A stretch of 64,000 nucleotides of DNA from an uncultured Flavobacteriaceae bacterium (lineage in GTDB: Bacteria > Bacteroidota > Bacteroidia > Flavobacteriales > Flavobacteriaceae): assembly GCA_947497245.1 (NCBI GenBank), contig CANMFO010000003.1:496001-560000 (forward strand), read 5' to 3'. The notes beneath the pieces were generated by a model. The model was not told the origin of the DNA. It made no database searches and worked only from the letters and a program-made list of their open reading frames with translations. Shown one piece after another: positions 32,234 through 41,882 of this stretch (positions are counted from its first letter, which is position 1; each line of letters starts with the position of its first letter). The translations under genes were made by a program, and so were the position numbers.

Positions 32234-33523
32234 GTGGAAACGTCAATTGTGATCATTGTACTTTCATTGATTTTTTCGGCCTTTTTTTCCGGCATGGAAA
32301 TCGCCTTTGTGTCCGCCAACAAAATCCATATTGAAATAGAGAAGAAACAAGAAGGTTTTTTGGCCAACGTGCTTACCCGACTTACCAGAAAACCCTCGAA
32401 GTTTATTGCGACCATGCTTATCGGCAACAACATTGCCCTGGTGGTCTATGGGTTTTTTATGGGGGAGCTCCTTATGGATTGGTTTCGGGAAATGGGGCCT
32501 TCCGCAAGCACTTTTATTGATTTGTTGCGTACCGACTTCAGTCTGTTGACACAAACCATTATCTCCACCCTGGTCATTTTGTTGACCGCTGAGTTTCTCC
32601 CCAAGGTGCTGTTCCAGATCTATTCGAACACCCTTTTAAAAGTTCTGGCCGTGCCCGCTTATCTTTTTTATGTGCTGTTTTCGCTGATATCGGATTTTGT
32701 CATTAAGATTTCGGACGTTATTTTGAAGGCCTTTTTCAGGACGGATGGCGACGAGGTACAGTTGGCCTTCAGCAAAATAGAATTGGGGGATTACATCACG
32801 GAACAAATGGAGACGGTCGAGGAGGAGGATGAGGTGGATTCTGAAATACAAATATTTCAGAACGCCCTCGAATTTGCCGAGGTCAAGGCAAGGGAAGTTA
32901 TGGTACCCAGGACGGAAATAACCGCGGTGGAACTGCATGAAACACCAAAAACCCTTGCCAAATTGTTCACGGAAACCGGCTATTCAAAAATTTTGATCTA
33001 TAAGGGCACCATCGACAATATCATAGGATACGTGCATTCTTATGAGCTTTTTAAAAAACCGAAGACGGTCAAAAGTATTCTGCTACCGGTCGAATTTGTA
33101 CCGGAGACAATGCTGATCCAGGACATTTTGAACGTCCTTACCAAAAAAAGGAAGAGCATTGCCGTGGTACTGGACGAATACGGCGGCACCGCGGGCATTA
33201 TGACCGTGGAGGACATAATCGAGGAACTTTTTGGCGAAATCGAGGATGAACACGATACCACCGACCTGATCGAGGAACGGTTGGGCGAAAGCACCTATAA
33301 GCTGTCCGCACGTCTGGAGGTGGACTATCTCAACGAAGCCTACCGATGGGAATTGCCCAAGGGGGATGAATATGAAACCTTGGGAGGTTTGATAGTTAAC
33401 GAAACGGGGGAGATACCCGAACAGGATTCCGAGATCAGGGTAGAAAACTTCAAATTTGTCATTTTGGAGGTCTCCAGTACCAAAATCGATTTGGTATCAC
33501 TTGAAATCCTTGAAAAAGAATAA
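32234..33523 (+). CDS. CNNM/HlyC-CorC-type transporter (DUF21-CBS-CorC_HlyC)
   Basis: A 429-residue membrane protein with three domains in order: DUF21 membrane domain (about 1-190), CBS pair (about 205-330: VPRTEITAVELHETPKTLAKLF and VVLDEYGGTAGIMTVEDIIEELFGEI) and CorC_HlyC domain (about 345-425). Proteins of this type move magnesium or related cations or regulate such transport; the old name haemolysin is misleading. The start codon is GTG, two bases after the preceding gene, and no alternative ATG matches the family N-terminus. Last gene of the coaX-lptC operon. GldE is a related protein but has other neighbours, so that name is not used. Confidence 0.9.
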   Translation: METSIVIIVLSLIFSAFFSGMEIAFVSANKIHIEIEKKQEGFLANVLTRLTRKPSKFIATMLIGNNIALVVYGFFMGELLMDWFREMGPSASTFIDLLRTDFSLLTQTIISTLVILLTAEFLPKVLFQIYSNTLLKVLAVPAYLFYVLFSLISDFVIKISDVILKAFFRTDGDEVQLAFSKIELGDYITEQMETVEEEDEVDSEIQIFQNALEFAEVKAREVMVPRTEITAVELHETPKTLAKLFTETGYSKILIYKGTIDNIIGYVHSYELFKKPKTVKSILLPVEFVPETMLIQDILNVLTKKRKSIAVVLDEYGGTAGIMTVEDIIEELFGEIEDEHDTTDLIEERLGESTYKLSARLEVDYLNEAYRWELPKGDEYETLGGLIVNETGEIPEQDSEIRVENFKFVILEVSSTKIDLVSLEILEKE

Positions 33524-33610
33524 GCTCCACCGTTTGGTACAAGTCCGTACGACCCCGGACAGATCGATCAAACTTACTGTATTACTTTTTAATAAGTGAA
33601 AAGAAAATGG

Positions 33611-33618
33611 TAATTTCG
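33611..33618 (+). promoter_or_regulatory. Candidate -7 element of the PpiD-like gene
   Basis: TAATTTCG is one mismatch from TAnnTTTG and lies 25 bases before the ATG, with a T-rich -33 region about 20 bases upstream. It would give the chaperone gene its own promoter, separate from the lptC operon. Confidence 0.35.
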
Positions 33619-33643
33619 CCAACTGATTTTAAAGATACATAGC

Positions 33644-35764
33644 ATGGCAATTTTAGAGAATATTAGAAAACGTACCACCATTTTGATCCTGATCATCGGG
33701 ATGGCCCTGTTCGCTTTTGTAATATCCGGAGTCTTTACCAGCGGAACCCTGGGGGGGGGAGGAAAGATCGGATCTACCATAGCGGAGATCAACGGTGAGG
33801 AGATTGCCATAGATGAGTTCCGTCAGAAGGTGGAAAACGCTCAGCGGAACTCCCCCCCGGCGACCTCTACCATTCAAATTGTGAACCAGGTTTGGGACCA
33901 ACAGCTTCGCAGCAGTATATTGGGCCAGCAGTTCGAAGAACTGGGCGTGGACATAGAACAAGATCAGATCATCAATTTCCTCAAAACCTCGGGCTATGCC
34001 CAAAGCCCGGAATTTCACAATGCGGATGGCATTTTCGATGAGACGGTATTCAGGAATGCCGTGGCGAATTGGAGGGAAACCGATGCGCTCCGGTACGACA
34101 GTTGGTTGCAGACTGAAAAGGCCATTATCCAACTGGCCAAGGAACAAACCTATTTTAACCTGATCAAGGCCGGTGTCGGGGCCACCTTGAAAGAGGGGGA
34201 GCTCGATTACCGTTTGGCCAACGAGAAAATGGACGTGAGCTATGTGCGGGTGCCCTTCAGTTCGATACCGGATAGCAGCATCACCATTACCAAAAGTGAG
34301 ATCGCGACGTTCATCAACGACCATAAAGAGGATTTCCAACAGGACGAGGCACGGGATATCCAGTTTGTCTATTTTGAGGAAAAACCCTCGGAGACCGATG
34401 TCAAGGGCGTGGAAGATGCCATCACTAAACTCATGGACGATTCTGTGGAATACAATGAATTGACGGATAAAAACGATACGATACAAGGGTTTCGCAACAC
34501 TTCGGATATTGCCGCCTTCCTGGACCGGAATTCGGATCTGAAGTTCGATACCATTTACAGGGCCAAAAAAGAATTGTCGCCCATATTCGCGGATACCCTG
34601 ATGACCCTGCAAGTTGGCGGCGTTTACGGGCCCTATCGCGATGGGGACTATTTCAAGGTGACCAGAATGGTGGGCAGAAGATCAAATGGTTCCGTAAAGG
34701 CCAGCCACATACTGATTGCCTATGAAGGTGCCCAACGGGCCAATCCGGAAGTAAAACGCACCAAGGAGGAAGCGGAAAAGAAAGCAAATGAATTGTTGCG
34801 GGAAGCCAAAAAATCCGGATCCGTTTTTGCGGAACTGGCGCGGGACAATTCAGATGGACCTTCGGCACCCAATGGAGGTGACCTGGGTTACTTCCAAAGG
34901 GGGGTCATGGTGCCCAAATTCAACGACTTTGCTTTTGGAAACCCTACGGGAACGATCGGCCTGGTGGAAACTGATTTTGGATACCACGTCATCAAGATAG
35001 ATGATAAACAGGACATCGTACAGATTGCCGAACTGGCCAGGGAAGTAGAACCCTCCGAAGAAACAATCAACGGACTCTTTACGGATGCCACCAATTTCGA
35101 GTTGGATGCCATTGCGACCGATATCGCATTTTCGGATTTTGCAAAGGAAAAGGAATACCTTATCCGTCCGGTAAACAGGATCAAGGCCATGGATGAGAAC
35201 CTGCCCGGTCTGGGTGCACAGCGGGCCATTGTGCAATGGGCCTTCAACGGAGAGACCACACCCGGGGAGATCAAAAGATTCAACATTAACAATGGCTATG
35301 CGGTGGTACAGCTCACCGGCAAATACGATACGGGCCTGATGTCAGTGGAGGACGCCTCCGCCACCGTACTTCCAAAGATCAGGAAAGAGCGCAAAGCGGC
35401 CCAGATCATTGGGGCGAACAAAGGAAAGACAATGGAAGACCTGGCGAAGGACAACAATGTAAGTGTTTCCAATGCCACTGCCCTGACCGTTAAATCGCCT
35501 ACTATTCCGGGAGCGGGCTCCGAACCTACGGTAGTGGGAACCGCCTTCGCCATGACCGAGGGCGAAACCTCTGGATTGATCGAGGGAAACTCCGGAATCT
35601 TTATGGTCACCGTGACCAAAAAACAAGAGCCCGTAAAGCTCGAGAATTACAGCACCTATGCCAGTACCTTGAAAACGGCCAATGCCGGAAAAGTGAATAC
35701 GGCCGTTTTGGAAGCCTTAAAGAAAAAAGCGGAGATCGAGGACAAAAGGAACATCTTTTTCTAA
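33644..35764 (+). CDS. PpiD/SurA-like peptidylprolyl isomerase
   Basis: A 706-residue inner-membrane-anchored periplasmic chaperone. One N-terminal helix (TILILIIGMALFAFVISGVF) is followed by a SurA_N-like helical chaperone part (about 40-330), a parvulin domain at about 345-460 (ASHILIAYEGAQ, FAELARDNSDGPSAPNGGDLGYFQRGVMVPKFNDFAF) and a second, less clear rotamase-like C-terminal part. It should help fold outer-membrane proteins. The layout equals E. coli PpiD with a longer C-terminus, as usual in this phylum. It converges on the GHMP kinase gene; a weak hairpin CGGAAAGGTTTTCCG lies in the 20-base gap. Confidence 0.92.
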   Translation: MAILENIRKRTTILILIIGMALFAFVISGVFTSGTLGGGGKIGSTIAEINGEEIAIDEFRQKVENAQRNSPPATSTIQIVNQVWDQQLRSSILGQQFEELGVDIEQDQIINFLKTSGYAQSPEFHNADGIFDETVFRNAVANWRETDALRYDSWLQTEKAIIQLAKEQTYFNLIKAGVGATLKEGELDYRLANEKMDVSYVRVPFSSIPDSSITITKSEIATFINDHKEDFQQDEARDIQFVYFEEKPSETDVKGVEDAITKLMDDSVEYNELTDKNDTIQGFRNTSDIAAFLDRNSDLKFDTIYRAKKELSPIFADTLMTLQVGGVYGPYRDGDYFKVTRMVGRRSNGSVKASHILIAYEGAQRANPEVKRTKEEAEKKANELLREAKKSGSVFAELARDNSDGPSAPNGGDLGYFQRGVMVPKFNDFAFGNPTGTIGLVETDFGYHVIKIDDKQDIVQIAELAREVEPSEETINGLFTDATNFELDAIATDIAFSDFAKEKEYLIRPVNRIKAMDENLPGLGAQRAIVQWAFNGETTPGEIKRFNINNGYAVVQLTGKYDTGLMSVEDASATVLPKIRKERKAAQIIGANKGKTMEDLAKDNNVSVSNATALTVKSPTIPGAGSEPTVVGTAFAMTEGETSGLIEGNSGIFMVTVTKKQEPVKLENYSTYASTLKTANAGKVNTAVLEALKKKAEIEDKRNIFF

Positions 35765-35784
35765 GACGGAAAGGTTTTCCGATC

Positions 35785-36699
35785 TTACAAAATCATCTGG
35801 GAATAGGGTATGACGGTGTCGTACCCTTTTTCTTTGAAATATCGGGGAGTTTCCGCCCCCCCGGTCGCCAAAACGAAGTCGCCGCCCCAGGCACCGAGAC
35901 TTTTAACGCTCCCCCCAAAATCCGGAAAGATCGATTTCTTGACCGTGTCCATTCCCAAAACCCCGGAAAGCACGTCTTCATGCTCGGTAAGCAAAGCTTC
36001 AAATTCCAACAAGGTGTTACAATGGACAACTTTTTCAGTAATTTGGGAAATTGCCCCGACAAGTTCGATACGGTCAAAATTTCGATTTCTATATTGGGCG
36101 ATTCCCTCCCTGCTATCCTGTTTTTTATTGAGATGGACAAAAAACAACTGGTCCCTGAAGGGCGGTTCAAACCGGATCGGCTCCACTTTTGGGACCCCGT
36201 TCTCCAGCTGGTACAGGAGGGCGGAATCGTTTTGGGCGCAGGCAATGTCATAACCGCTTCCCGAAAATGCATTCCACAACAATCGATAGGCATCGACCTG
36301 GGCCCACTGGGCAATGTTGTTGATCAAGGTGGAAGAGGACCCCAGGCCCCAGTCGCGGGGAAAACCCAATCGGGTCTCCACCCGATACCCCACATTACCA
36401 TGTAAAAACTTGGGATTCATCCGACGGGCCTCCATCAATATCCTGGAAAGCGTTTCGGCTACGGGAGGCACGGTTGCCCTTTTGTGCTGGAAGAGGGGTT
36501 GCCCCAAATTGAAGGTGGTCTCGAACCAAATACGATCATTTTGGTCAAAACTGGTCCATTTGAGCTGCTGTGATTCGATGGCAGTTGCCGTTAAGGATTG
36601 CCCATGGCGGGTAGGGAGGGCGAGGGCCCGCGCACCATCGAGCACGGCATATTCACCGGTGATCAGAAGTTTGCCATTGCTATGGAAGGGTCCGGTCAT
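35785..36699 (-). CDS. GYDIA-family GHMP kinase (mevalonate-pathway type)
   Basis: A 304-residue small-molecule kinase. The GHMP ATP-binding motif is GLGSSSTLINNIAQWA near residue 118 and the family name motif appears in GSGYDIACAQ. The N-terminal GKLLITGEYAVLDGARALALPT is the usual mevalonate-kinase-like opening. By family context it likely phosphorylates mevalonate or phosphomevalonate on the way to isopentenyl diphosphate. It shares an ATGA overlap with the HMG-CoA reductase gene upstream, so the two are translated together. The exact step is not settled by sequence. Confidence 0.9.
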   Translation of the reverse strand: MTGPFHSNGKLLITGEYAVLDGARALALPTRHGQSLTATAIESQQLKWTSFDQNDRIWFETTFNLGQPLFQHKRATVPPVAETLSRILMEARRMNPKFLHGNVGYRVETRLGFPRDWGLGSSSTLINNIAQWAQVDAYRLLWNAFSGSGYDIACAQNDSALLYQLENGVPKVEPIRFEPPFRDQLFFVHLNKKQDSREGIAQYRNRNFDRIELVGAISQITEKVVHCNTLLEFEALLTEHEDVLSGVLGMDTVKKSIFPDFGGSVKSLGAWGGDFVLATGGAETPRYFKEKGYDTVIPYSQMIL

Positions 36700-38018
36700 T
36701 TCCGATTTCTTAAATGTTCAAAGGCGTCCACCACGGCGCTATGGGTGGCGGTATTCCCTTTAAAATGGTCGGTCAGTGCTTTCTTCTCGTCCGGGGTCGC
36801 CCCCAACTGGTTGAGAATGTTGAGCAGGTGCATCTTCATATGGCCTTCCTGTATGCCCGTGGTGACCAAAGAACTTACCGCGGCAAAGTTTTGTGCCAGT
36901 CCCGCCACCGCTGCGATCTGCATCAATTCACGGGCGGTGGGCTTCCCTAGGATTTCCATAGCCAGTTTTACCAAGGGGTGCAAGTTGGTAAGTCCCCCGA
37001 CCGTGCCCAGGGCCAGCGGCACTTCGATCCAAAATGAAAAAATACCGTTTGCCAGTTCGGCATGGGTCAGGCTGGTATAGGTCCCTTCACGGGAGGCATA
37101 TGCATGCACTCCAGCTTCTACCGCCCGGAAATCGTTCCCTGTGGCCAGGACAACGGCGTCTATACCGTTCATAATACCTTTGTTATGGGTTACCGCCCTG
37201 TGGGGCTCCACCTTGGCGATGGCCAGTGCCCGGACCACTCTTTGGGCAAACTCTTCCGGCGCCATGGCGTCCCCTATGTCCAATTTTTCGACGGGGCAGT
37301 TCACCTCCGCCCTGACCAAACATTTCGGGACATAGTTGGAAAGGATGCTCATGACCACTTCGATATTTTCCCCTGCCTCAACAAAGGGCCCAAAGTGCCG
37401 TGCTTCCCGTTCAAGGGTTTGGGCAAACTGCTCCAGGCAGGAATTGATGAAGTTGGCGCCCATGGCATCGAGGGTCTCGAAAGTACAGTGCAATTGATAG
37501 TAGTGCGGCAGTGCCGCTGTCTTGTCGCGCAGTTCAATATTGGAAATCCCGCCTCCCCGTTTCTCCATGTTTTTCGTAATGGGGCCGGCATCGCTTATCA
37601 GCTTGCTTTTGATCTGGATAAAAAACGTTTCCAACCGGGCGGCATCGCCATGGAACATAAAATGTACCTGGCCTATTTTTTCAGTGCCCAGGACCGTGGT
37701 CTTGAAACCTCCCCGTTCCAACCAAAATTTGGCCGCCCTGCTGGCCGCGGCCACTACGGAACTTTCCTCAATGGCCATGGGAATGGCATACAAGGTACGG
37801 TTGATCAAAAAATTGGGCGCGATCCCAAAGGGGAGATAGTAGTTTGTAAGGGTGTTCTCTATGAACTCATCGTGCAGCCGTTGTAACTTGGGATCCGAAT
37901 GCCAATACCGTTTCAACAACGCTCTGGTCGTTTCTGGATCATCAGTGTAGTTTTTCGCGATCCAATCGATTTTCTCCTCCTTGCTCAATTTGGAAAATCC
38001 TTCAACGGGCTTGGTCAT
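36696..38018 (-). CDS. Class II (degradative-type) hydroxymethylglutaryl-CoA reductase
   Basis: A 440-residue soluble enzyme interconverting HMG-CoA and mevalonate. Family marks are YYLPFGIAPNFLINRT, EESSVVAAASRAAKFW (catalytic Glu), HNKGIMNGIDAVVLATGNDFRAVEAGVHAYA (catalytic Lys and Asp) and a C-terminal GHMKMHLLN (catalytic His). Class II enzymes are called degradative after Pseudomonas mevalonii, but in flavobacteria, next to a GHMP kinase, it more likely serves isoprenoid synthesis. The track start at 38051 adds 11 residues; MTKPVEGFSKL at 38018 fits the family better. It is first of the two-gene unit. Confidence 0.92.
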   Translation of the reverse strand: MTKPVEGFSKLSKEEKIDWIAKNYTDDPETTRALLKRYWHSDPKLQRLHDEFIENTLTNYYLPFGIAPNFLINRTLYAIPMAIEESSVVAAASRAAKFWLERGGFKTTVLGTEKIGQVHFMFHGDAARLETFFIQIKSKLISDAGPITKNMEKRGGGISNIELRDKTAALPHYYQLHCTFETLDAMGANFINSCLEQFAQTLEREARHFGPFVEAGENIEVVMSILSNYVPKCLVRAEVNCPVEKLDIGDAMAPEEFAQRVVRALAIAKVEPHRAVTHNKGIMNGIDAVVLATGNDFRAVEAGVHAYASREGTYTSLTHAELANGIFSFWIEVPLALGTVGGLTNLHPLVKLAMEILGKPTARELMQIAAVAGLAQNFAAVSSLVTTGIQEGHMKMHLLNILNQLGATPDEKKALTDHFKGNTATHSAVVDAFEHLRNRK

Positions 38019-38170
38019 AGGTGGTGGTTTTCGGTGGATAAAGATAATCATTAAGGCAATAGAGAACAGAAGGCCCCCAGAGGTTAAATCTTACCGGTTT
38101 TTATCAGGAAAGTTATATTATTCGTAAAATTATCACTAAACTTGACAGATTTAACCAATTTTGTCCGTCA

Positions 38171-40336
38171 ATGCACAGAATATCTTTTTTGCTCCTGCTA
38201 TTGGTAGGTTTTTCCCTTTCCACTTTTGCCCAAAAAAAACAAATTACAGTTGAAGAAATCTACAGGGGCGCGTTTCGTACCCATGGCCTGGATGTCCTTC
38301 ACTCCTTAAAAAACGGCAAACAGTATACCACTCTGAATCGCAACGGTTCGAATGCCGGGAGCTCCATCGACACCTACGACTATGAAACCCGTCAAAAAGT
38401 GGGGACCGTGGTTTCCTCTGCGGATTTGACCGGGATCAAAAGCTTTACTTCGTATACCTTCAGCAATGACGAATCGAAACTGTTGCTGGCCACGGAGGTA
38501 GAACCTATATTCAGACGATCTACCTTGGGTATTTTCTACGTATACGACATCGCCTCCAAAAAGGTGACCAAGGTTTCGGATGACAAAATCCAAGAACCAA
38601 CCTTGTCCCCCGATGGAAAACAGTTGGCCTATGTATCCGGTAACAATCTCCACCTCTTTGACGTGGCCTCCGGACGGACCAAACAGATCACATCCGATGG
38701 GGTAAGGAACAAGATCATCAACGGCGTTACCGATTGGGTCTATGAAGAGGAATTTGCCTTTGTTCGCGCGTTTGAGTGGAATGCCAACGGAACCAAGATC
38801 GCCTTTCTGCGATTCGACGAGACCGAGGTGCCCGAATTTTCCATGGATGTCTATGGGACCGCACTCTACCCCAGTCCCCATGTTTTCAAATATCCCAAGG
38901 CCGGGGAGAAAAATGCACTTGTCAGCTTGCACCTTTACGATCTGGCGTCCGAAACCGTTTCGAAAGTGGATTTGGAAGAAGCGTATTATATTCCCCGTAT
39001 CAAATGGATGAACCGTCCCGACTATTTGAGTGTACAGACGATCAACCGCCACCAGAACCATTTAAAGCTTCAGGCGGTCAATGTAAGCGACAACAGCATC
39101 GCCCTGTTGCTGGAAGAGCGGGACGATGCCTATGTGGATATTACCGACGACCTTACTTTTCTGGAGGATGACGGTTTCATCTGGACGAGCGAGAAGGATG
39201 GGTACAACCACATTTATCTGTATGACAAGACCGGCAAATTGAAGAACCAGATTACGAGCGGCGCCTGGGAGGTGACCGACTATTATGGGTATGACGAAAA
39301 AAAGAATAGGGTGTACTACCAATCTACGGAAAACGGCTCCATCAACCGGGGAGTGTACGGAATTGGCAGCAATGGAAAGAAAAAAAAGGCCCTAGCAGTG
39401 AAAGCCGGAGTCAATAGTGCTGCTTTCAGTGCGGACTTCAGCTACTTCATCAATACGTTCTCCAGCGCCAGCACTCCCTATACCTATACCTTGCACGGAG
39501 CATTGAATGGCAAAAAAGTGGCTGATATCAAGGACAATGCCGATCTGCTCAAAAAGTTGGAGGGCTATCAGATGGGCAGCAAGGAATTCTCCACGATTTC
39601 GATCCATGGCAACGATCTGAACATGTACATGATCAAGCCCAAAGATTTCGATGCTTCAAAAAAATATCCCCTGTTAATGTACCAATACAGTGGCCCGGGG
39701 TCCCAAAGTGTATCGAACCAATGGATGGGCGCCAACGATTATTGGCATCAGATGTTGGCTTCCGAAGGTTATATTGTGGCTTGTGTGGATGGTCGGGGGA
39801 CCGGACTGAAGGGGAGGGACTTTAAAAAGGTGACCTATTTGAACTTGGTGAAATACGAGACCGAGGACCAGATCGCCGCAGCCCAAAAACTGAGCGCGCT
39901 GCCCTATGTCGACGAGGCACGTACCGGCATTTGGGGCTGGAGTTTTGGAGGGCACATGGCCACCAACTGCCTTTTAAAGGGCAACGATGTCTTTGAGACC
40001 GCGATCGCTGTGGCCCCGGTGACCAGCTGGCGGTTTTACGATACCATTTATACGGAGCGTTTTATGCGGACCCCTGCCGAGAACCCCGGCGGTTACGATG
40101 ACAATTCGCCCTTCAACTATCCCGAACTGCTCAAGGGAAAGTACCTCTTGATCCACGGGTCGGGAGACGATAATGTGCATGTGCAGAACAGTATGCGGAT
40201 GATCGAGGCCTTGATCCAAGCCAACAAACAGTTCGATTGGGCCATATATCCCGACAAAAACCACGGAATTTACGGTGGGAATACGCGAACCCAGTTGTTC
40301 ACCAAAATGACCAATTTTATCAAAGAAAACCTATAA
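38171..40336 (+). CDS. Dipeptidyl-peptidase IV-type S9 serine peptidase
   Basis: A 721-residue secreted peptidase (signal ending LSTFAQ) with an eight-bladed DPPIV propeller (residues about 30-460) and an alpha/beta-hydrolase domain. The catalytic triad is clear: Ser in GIWGWSFGGHMA, Asp in HGSGDDNVHVQN and His in DKNHGIYGG. The propeller carries YEEEFAFVRAFEWNANG, with the double-Glu motif that binds the substrate N-terminus. It removes X-Pro or X-Ala dipeptides from peptides in the periplasm. The peptide transporter gene follows 16 bases later, so a shared role in peptide uptake is very likely. CAATTTTG, near a -7 box, ends 7 bases before the ATG. Confidence 0.94.
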   Translation: MHRISFLLLLLVGFSLSTFAQKKQITVEEIYRGAFRTHGLDVLHSLKNGKQYTTLNRNGSNAGSSIDTYDYETRQKVGTVVSSADLTGIKSFTSYTFSNDESKLLLATEVEPIFRRSTLGIFYVYDIASKKVTKVSDDKIQEPTLSPDGKQLAYVSGNNLHLFDVASGRTKQITSDGVRNKIINGVTDWVYEEEFAFVRAFEWNANGTKIAFLRFDETEVPEFSMDVYGTALYPSPHVFKYPKAGEKNALVSLHLYDLASETVSKVDLEEAYYIPRIKWMNRPDYLSVQTINRHQNHLKLQAVNVSDNSIALLLEERDDAYVDITDDLTFLEDDGFIWTSEKDGYNHIYLYDKTGKLKNQITSGAWEVTDYYGYDEKKNRVYYQSTENGSINRGVYGIGSNGKKKKALAVKAGVNSAAFSADFSYFINTFSSASTPYTYTLHGALNGKKVADIKDNADLLKKLEGYQMGSKEFSTISIHGNDLNMYMIKPKDFDASKKYPLLMYQYSGPGSQSVSNQWMGANDYWHQMLASEGYIVACVDGRGTGLKGRDFKKVTYLNLVKYETEDQIAAAQKLSALPYVDEARTGIWGWSFGGHMATNCLLKGNDVFETAIAVAPVTSWRFYDTIYTERFMRTPAENPGGYDDNSPFNYPELLKGKYLLIHGSGDDNVHVQNSMRMIEALIQANKQFDWAIYPDKNHGIYGGNTRTQLFTKMTNFIKENL

Positions 40337-40352
40337 AACCAAACCCAAGACC

Positions 40353-41882
40353 ATGGAGACCAAAACTGAGCGTACAGAACCACAAATGTTCGGACATCCA
40401 AAGGGATTGTTCTATCTTTTTTTCGCTGAGCTCTGGGAGCGTTTTAGCTTTTATGGCATGCGGGCGTTGCTCACCCTCTATATGGTCAACGTTATCTTTG
40501 AAGCACTTTCGACGCGAGATTATGCCGCAGCCGCAGTGTATGCCTCCTATGGTTCGCTGGTATATGCCTCGACCGTAATAGGGGGAAAGATTTCCGACTC
40601 CATTTTGGGGATGCGCCAATCGATTTTTCTAGGAGGTGTTTTAATGGCCTTGGGCCATTTCGTGCTGGCCATAGAAAACGATATGGCCTTCTTTTTGGCC
40701 TTGGCCTTTATCATCGTTGGAAATGGGTTTTTTAAACCCAATATTTCAACCTTCGTTGGAACCCTGTACAAAGATGGTGATACGCGAAAGGACTCCGGCT
40801 TTACGATTTTTTATATGGGGATCAATATTGGCGGGGCGATCGCTCCATTGCTCTGTGGGTGGTTGGGTGCCACATACGGATGGCACTATGGTTTTGGTTT
40901 GGCCGGGATAGGAATGTTAACGGGATTACTTTGCTTTTGGAGCGGGATCAAAAAGAATGTTTTTGGGGAAGGTGGCAAGCCGCCTAGTATGGAGGTCTAT
41001 GAAAAAAAAGTTCTGGGGCTCCCACAAAAAACGTTGATTCCCCTGCTTGCCTTCTTATCGGCTCCGCTAATCGCCTTTCTCCTGTACTCTTATAAATCGC
41101 TTGGTGAGGAAGGTACCGCCTTCGAGGATACCAACATTGTCAATCTACTGTTCTATCTTATTGGTATTGCGGTAATAGCTTATATGGCCAATATTATGAT
41201 CAAGGCAGCACCGGATGAGCGGAAGAAGCTTTTTATGGCCGTGTTGATCACCTTTTTCATGACCATTTTTTGGGGCTTTCACGAACTACATGGTAGCGTA
41301 ATTACCCTGTTTGCGGCACGCAATGTCAACTTGTCCATTATAAACGCAAGTCAAACCAATGCGCTGAACTCCATTTTTATTGTGATCTTGTCGATTCCGA
41401 TATCCATCATGTGGACGTACCTGGCAAAAAAGAGACTCAACCCAAGAACACCCTATAAGTTTGGTATGGGATTGGTTTTTGCGGGAATAAGCTTCTATAT
41501 TCTTTCCCTGAGTGGTGCAAGTGCCGATGAAAATGGCATGGTGCCCTTTTCGTATTTGCTAATGCTGTATTTTTTGATTTCGGTAGGTGAATTGTTTATG
41601 TCCCCGGTGGGCCTTTCAAAAATCACTGACTTGTCCCCAAAGAGAATCGTGGCTTTTATGATGGGGGTATGGTTCTTGTCTTCCGCCTATGCCTTCCAAA
41701 TTGTAGGGTTTATATCAAAACAACTGGCCATTGAAAGCACCGACAGCGACGTGGGCGGTCTGGATACCCTGTATATCTATCTGGACGGCTTTGCTTTGAT
41801 CGCCAAATACGCTTTGGTGGCGGGTGTTGTGGTTTTAATTTTCGGCCCGCTGATGAAACGTCTGATGGGCAACGTGCATTAA
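40353..41882 (+). CDS. Proton-dependent oligopeptide (POT/PTR) transporter
   Basis: A 509-residue MFS-fold inner-membrane protein with 12-14 helices. The POT signature ELWERFSFYGMRALL (ExxERxxYG) is at residues 28-42, and the second family motif is FTIFYMGINIGGAIAPLLCGWLG near 146. It imports di- and tripeptides with protons and pairs functionally with the dipeptidyl peptidase just upstream. Its stop and the stop of the opposing comEC gene overlap within TTAA, leaving no space for a terminator. Confidence 0.93.
   Translation: METKTERTEPQMFGHPKGLFYLFFAELWERFSFYGMRALLTLYMVNVIFEALSTRDYAAAAVYASYGSLVYASTVIGGKISDSILGMRQSIFLGGVLMALGHFVLAIENDMAFFLALAFIIVGNGFFKPNISTFVGTLYKDGDTRKDSGFTIFYMGINIGGAIAPLLCGWLGATYGWHYGFGLAGIGMLTGLLCFWSGIKKNVFGEGGKPPSMEVYEKKVLGLPQKTLIPLLAFLSAPLIAFLLYSYKSLGEEGTAFEDTNIVNLLFYLIGIAVIAYMANIMIKAAPDERKKLFMAVLITFFMTIFWGFHELHGSVITLFAARNVNLSIINASQTNALNSIFIVILSIPISIMWTYLAKKRLNPRTPYKFGMGLVFAGISFYILSLSGASADENGMVPFSYLLMLYFLISVGELFMSPVGLSKITDLSPKRIVAFMMGVWFLSSAYAFQIVGFISKQLAIESTDSDVGGLDTLYIYLDGFALIAKYALVAGVVVLIFGPLMKRLMGNVH

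Noticed and set aside
35767-35781. Hairpin CGGAAAGGTTTTCCG as a terminator between the PpiD-like and GHMP kinase genes
   Set aside because: The stem is only six bases and no T tract follows on either strand, so it is too weak to call.
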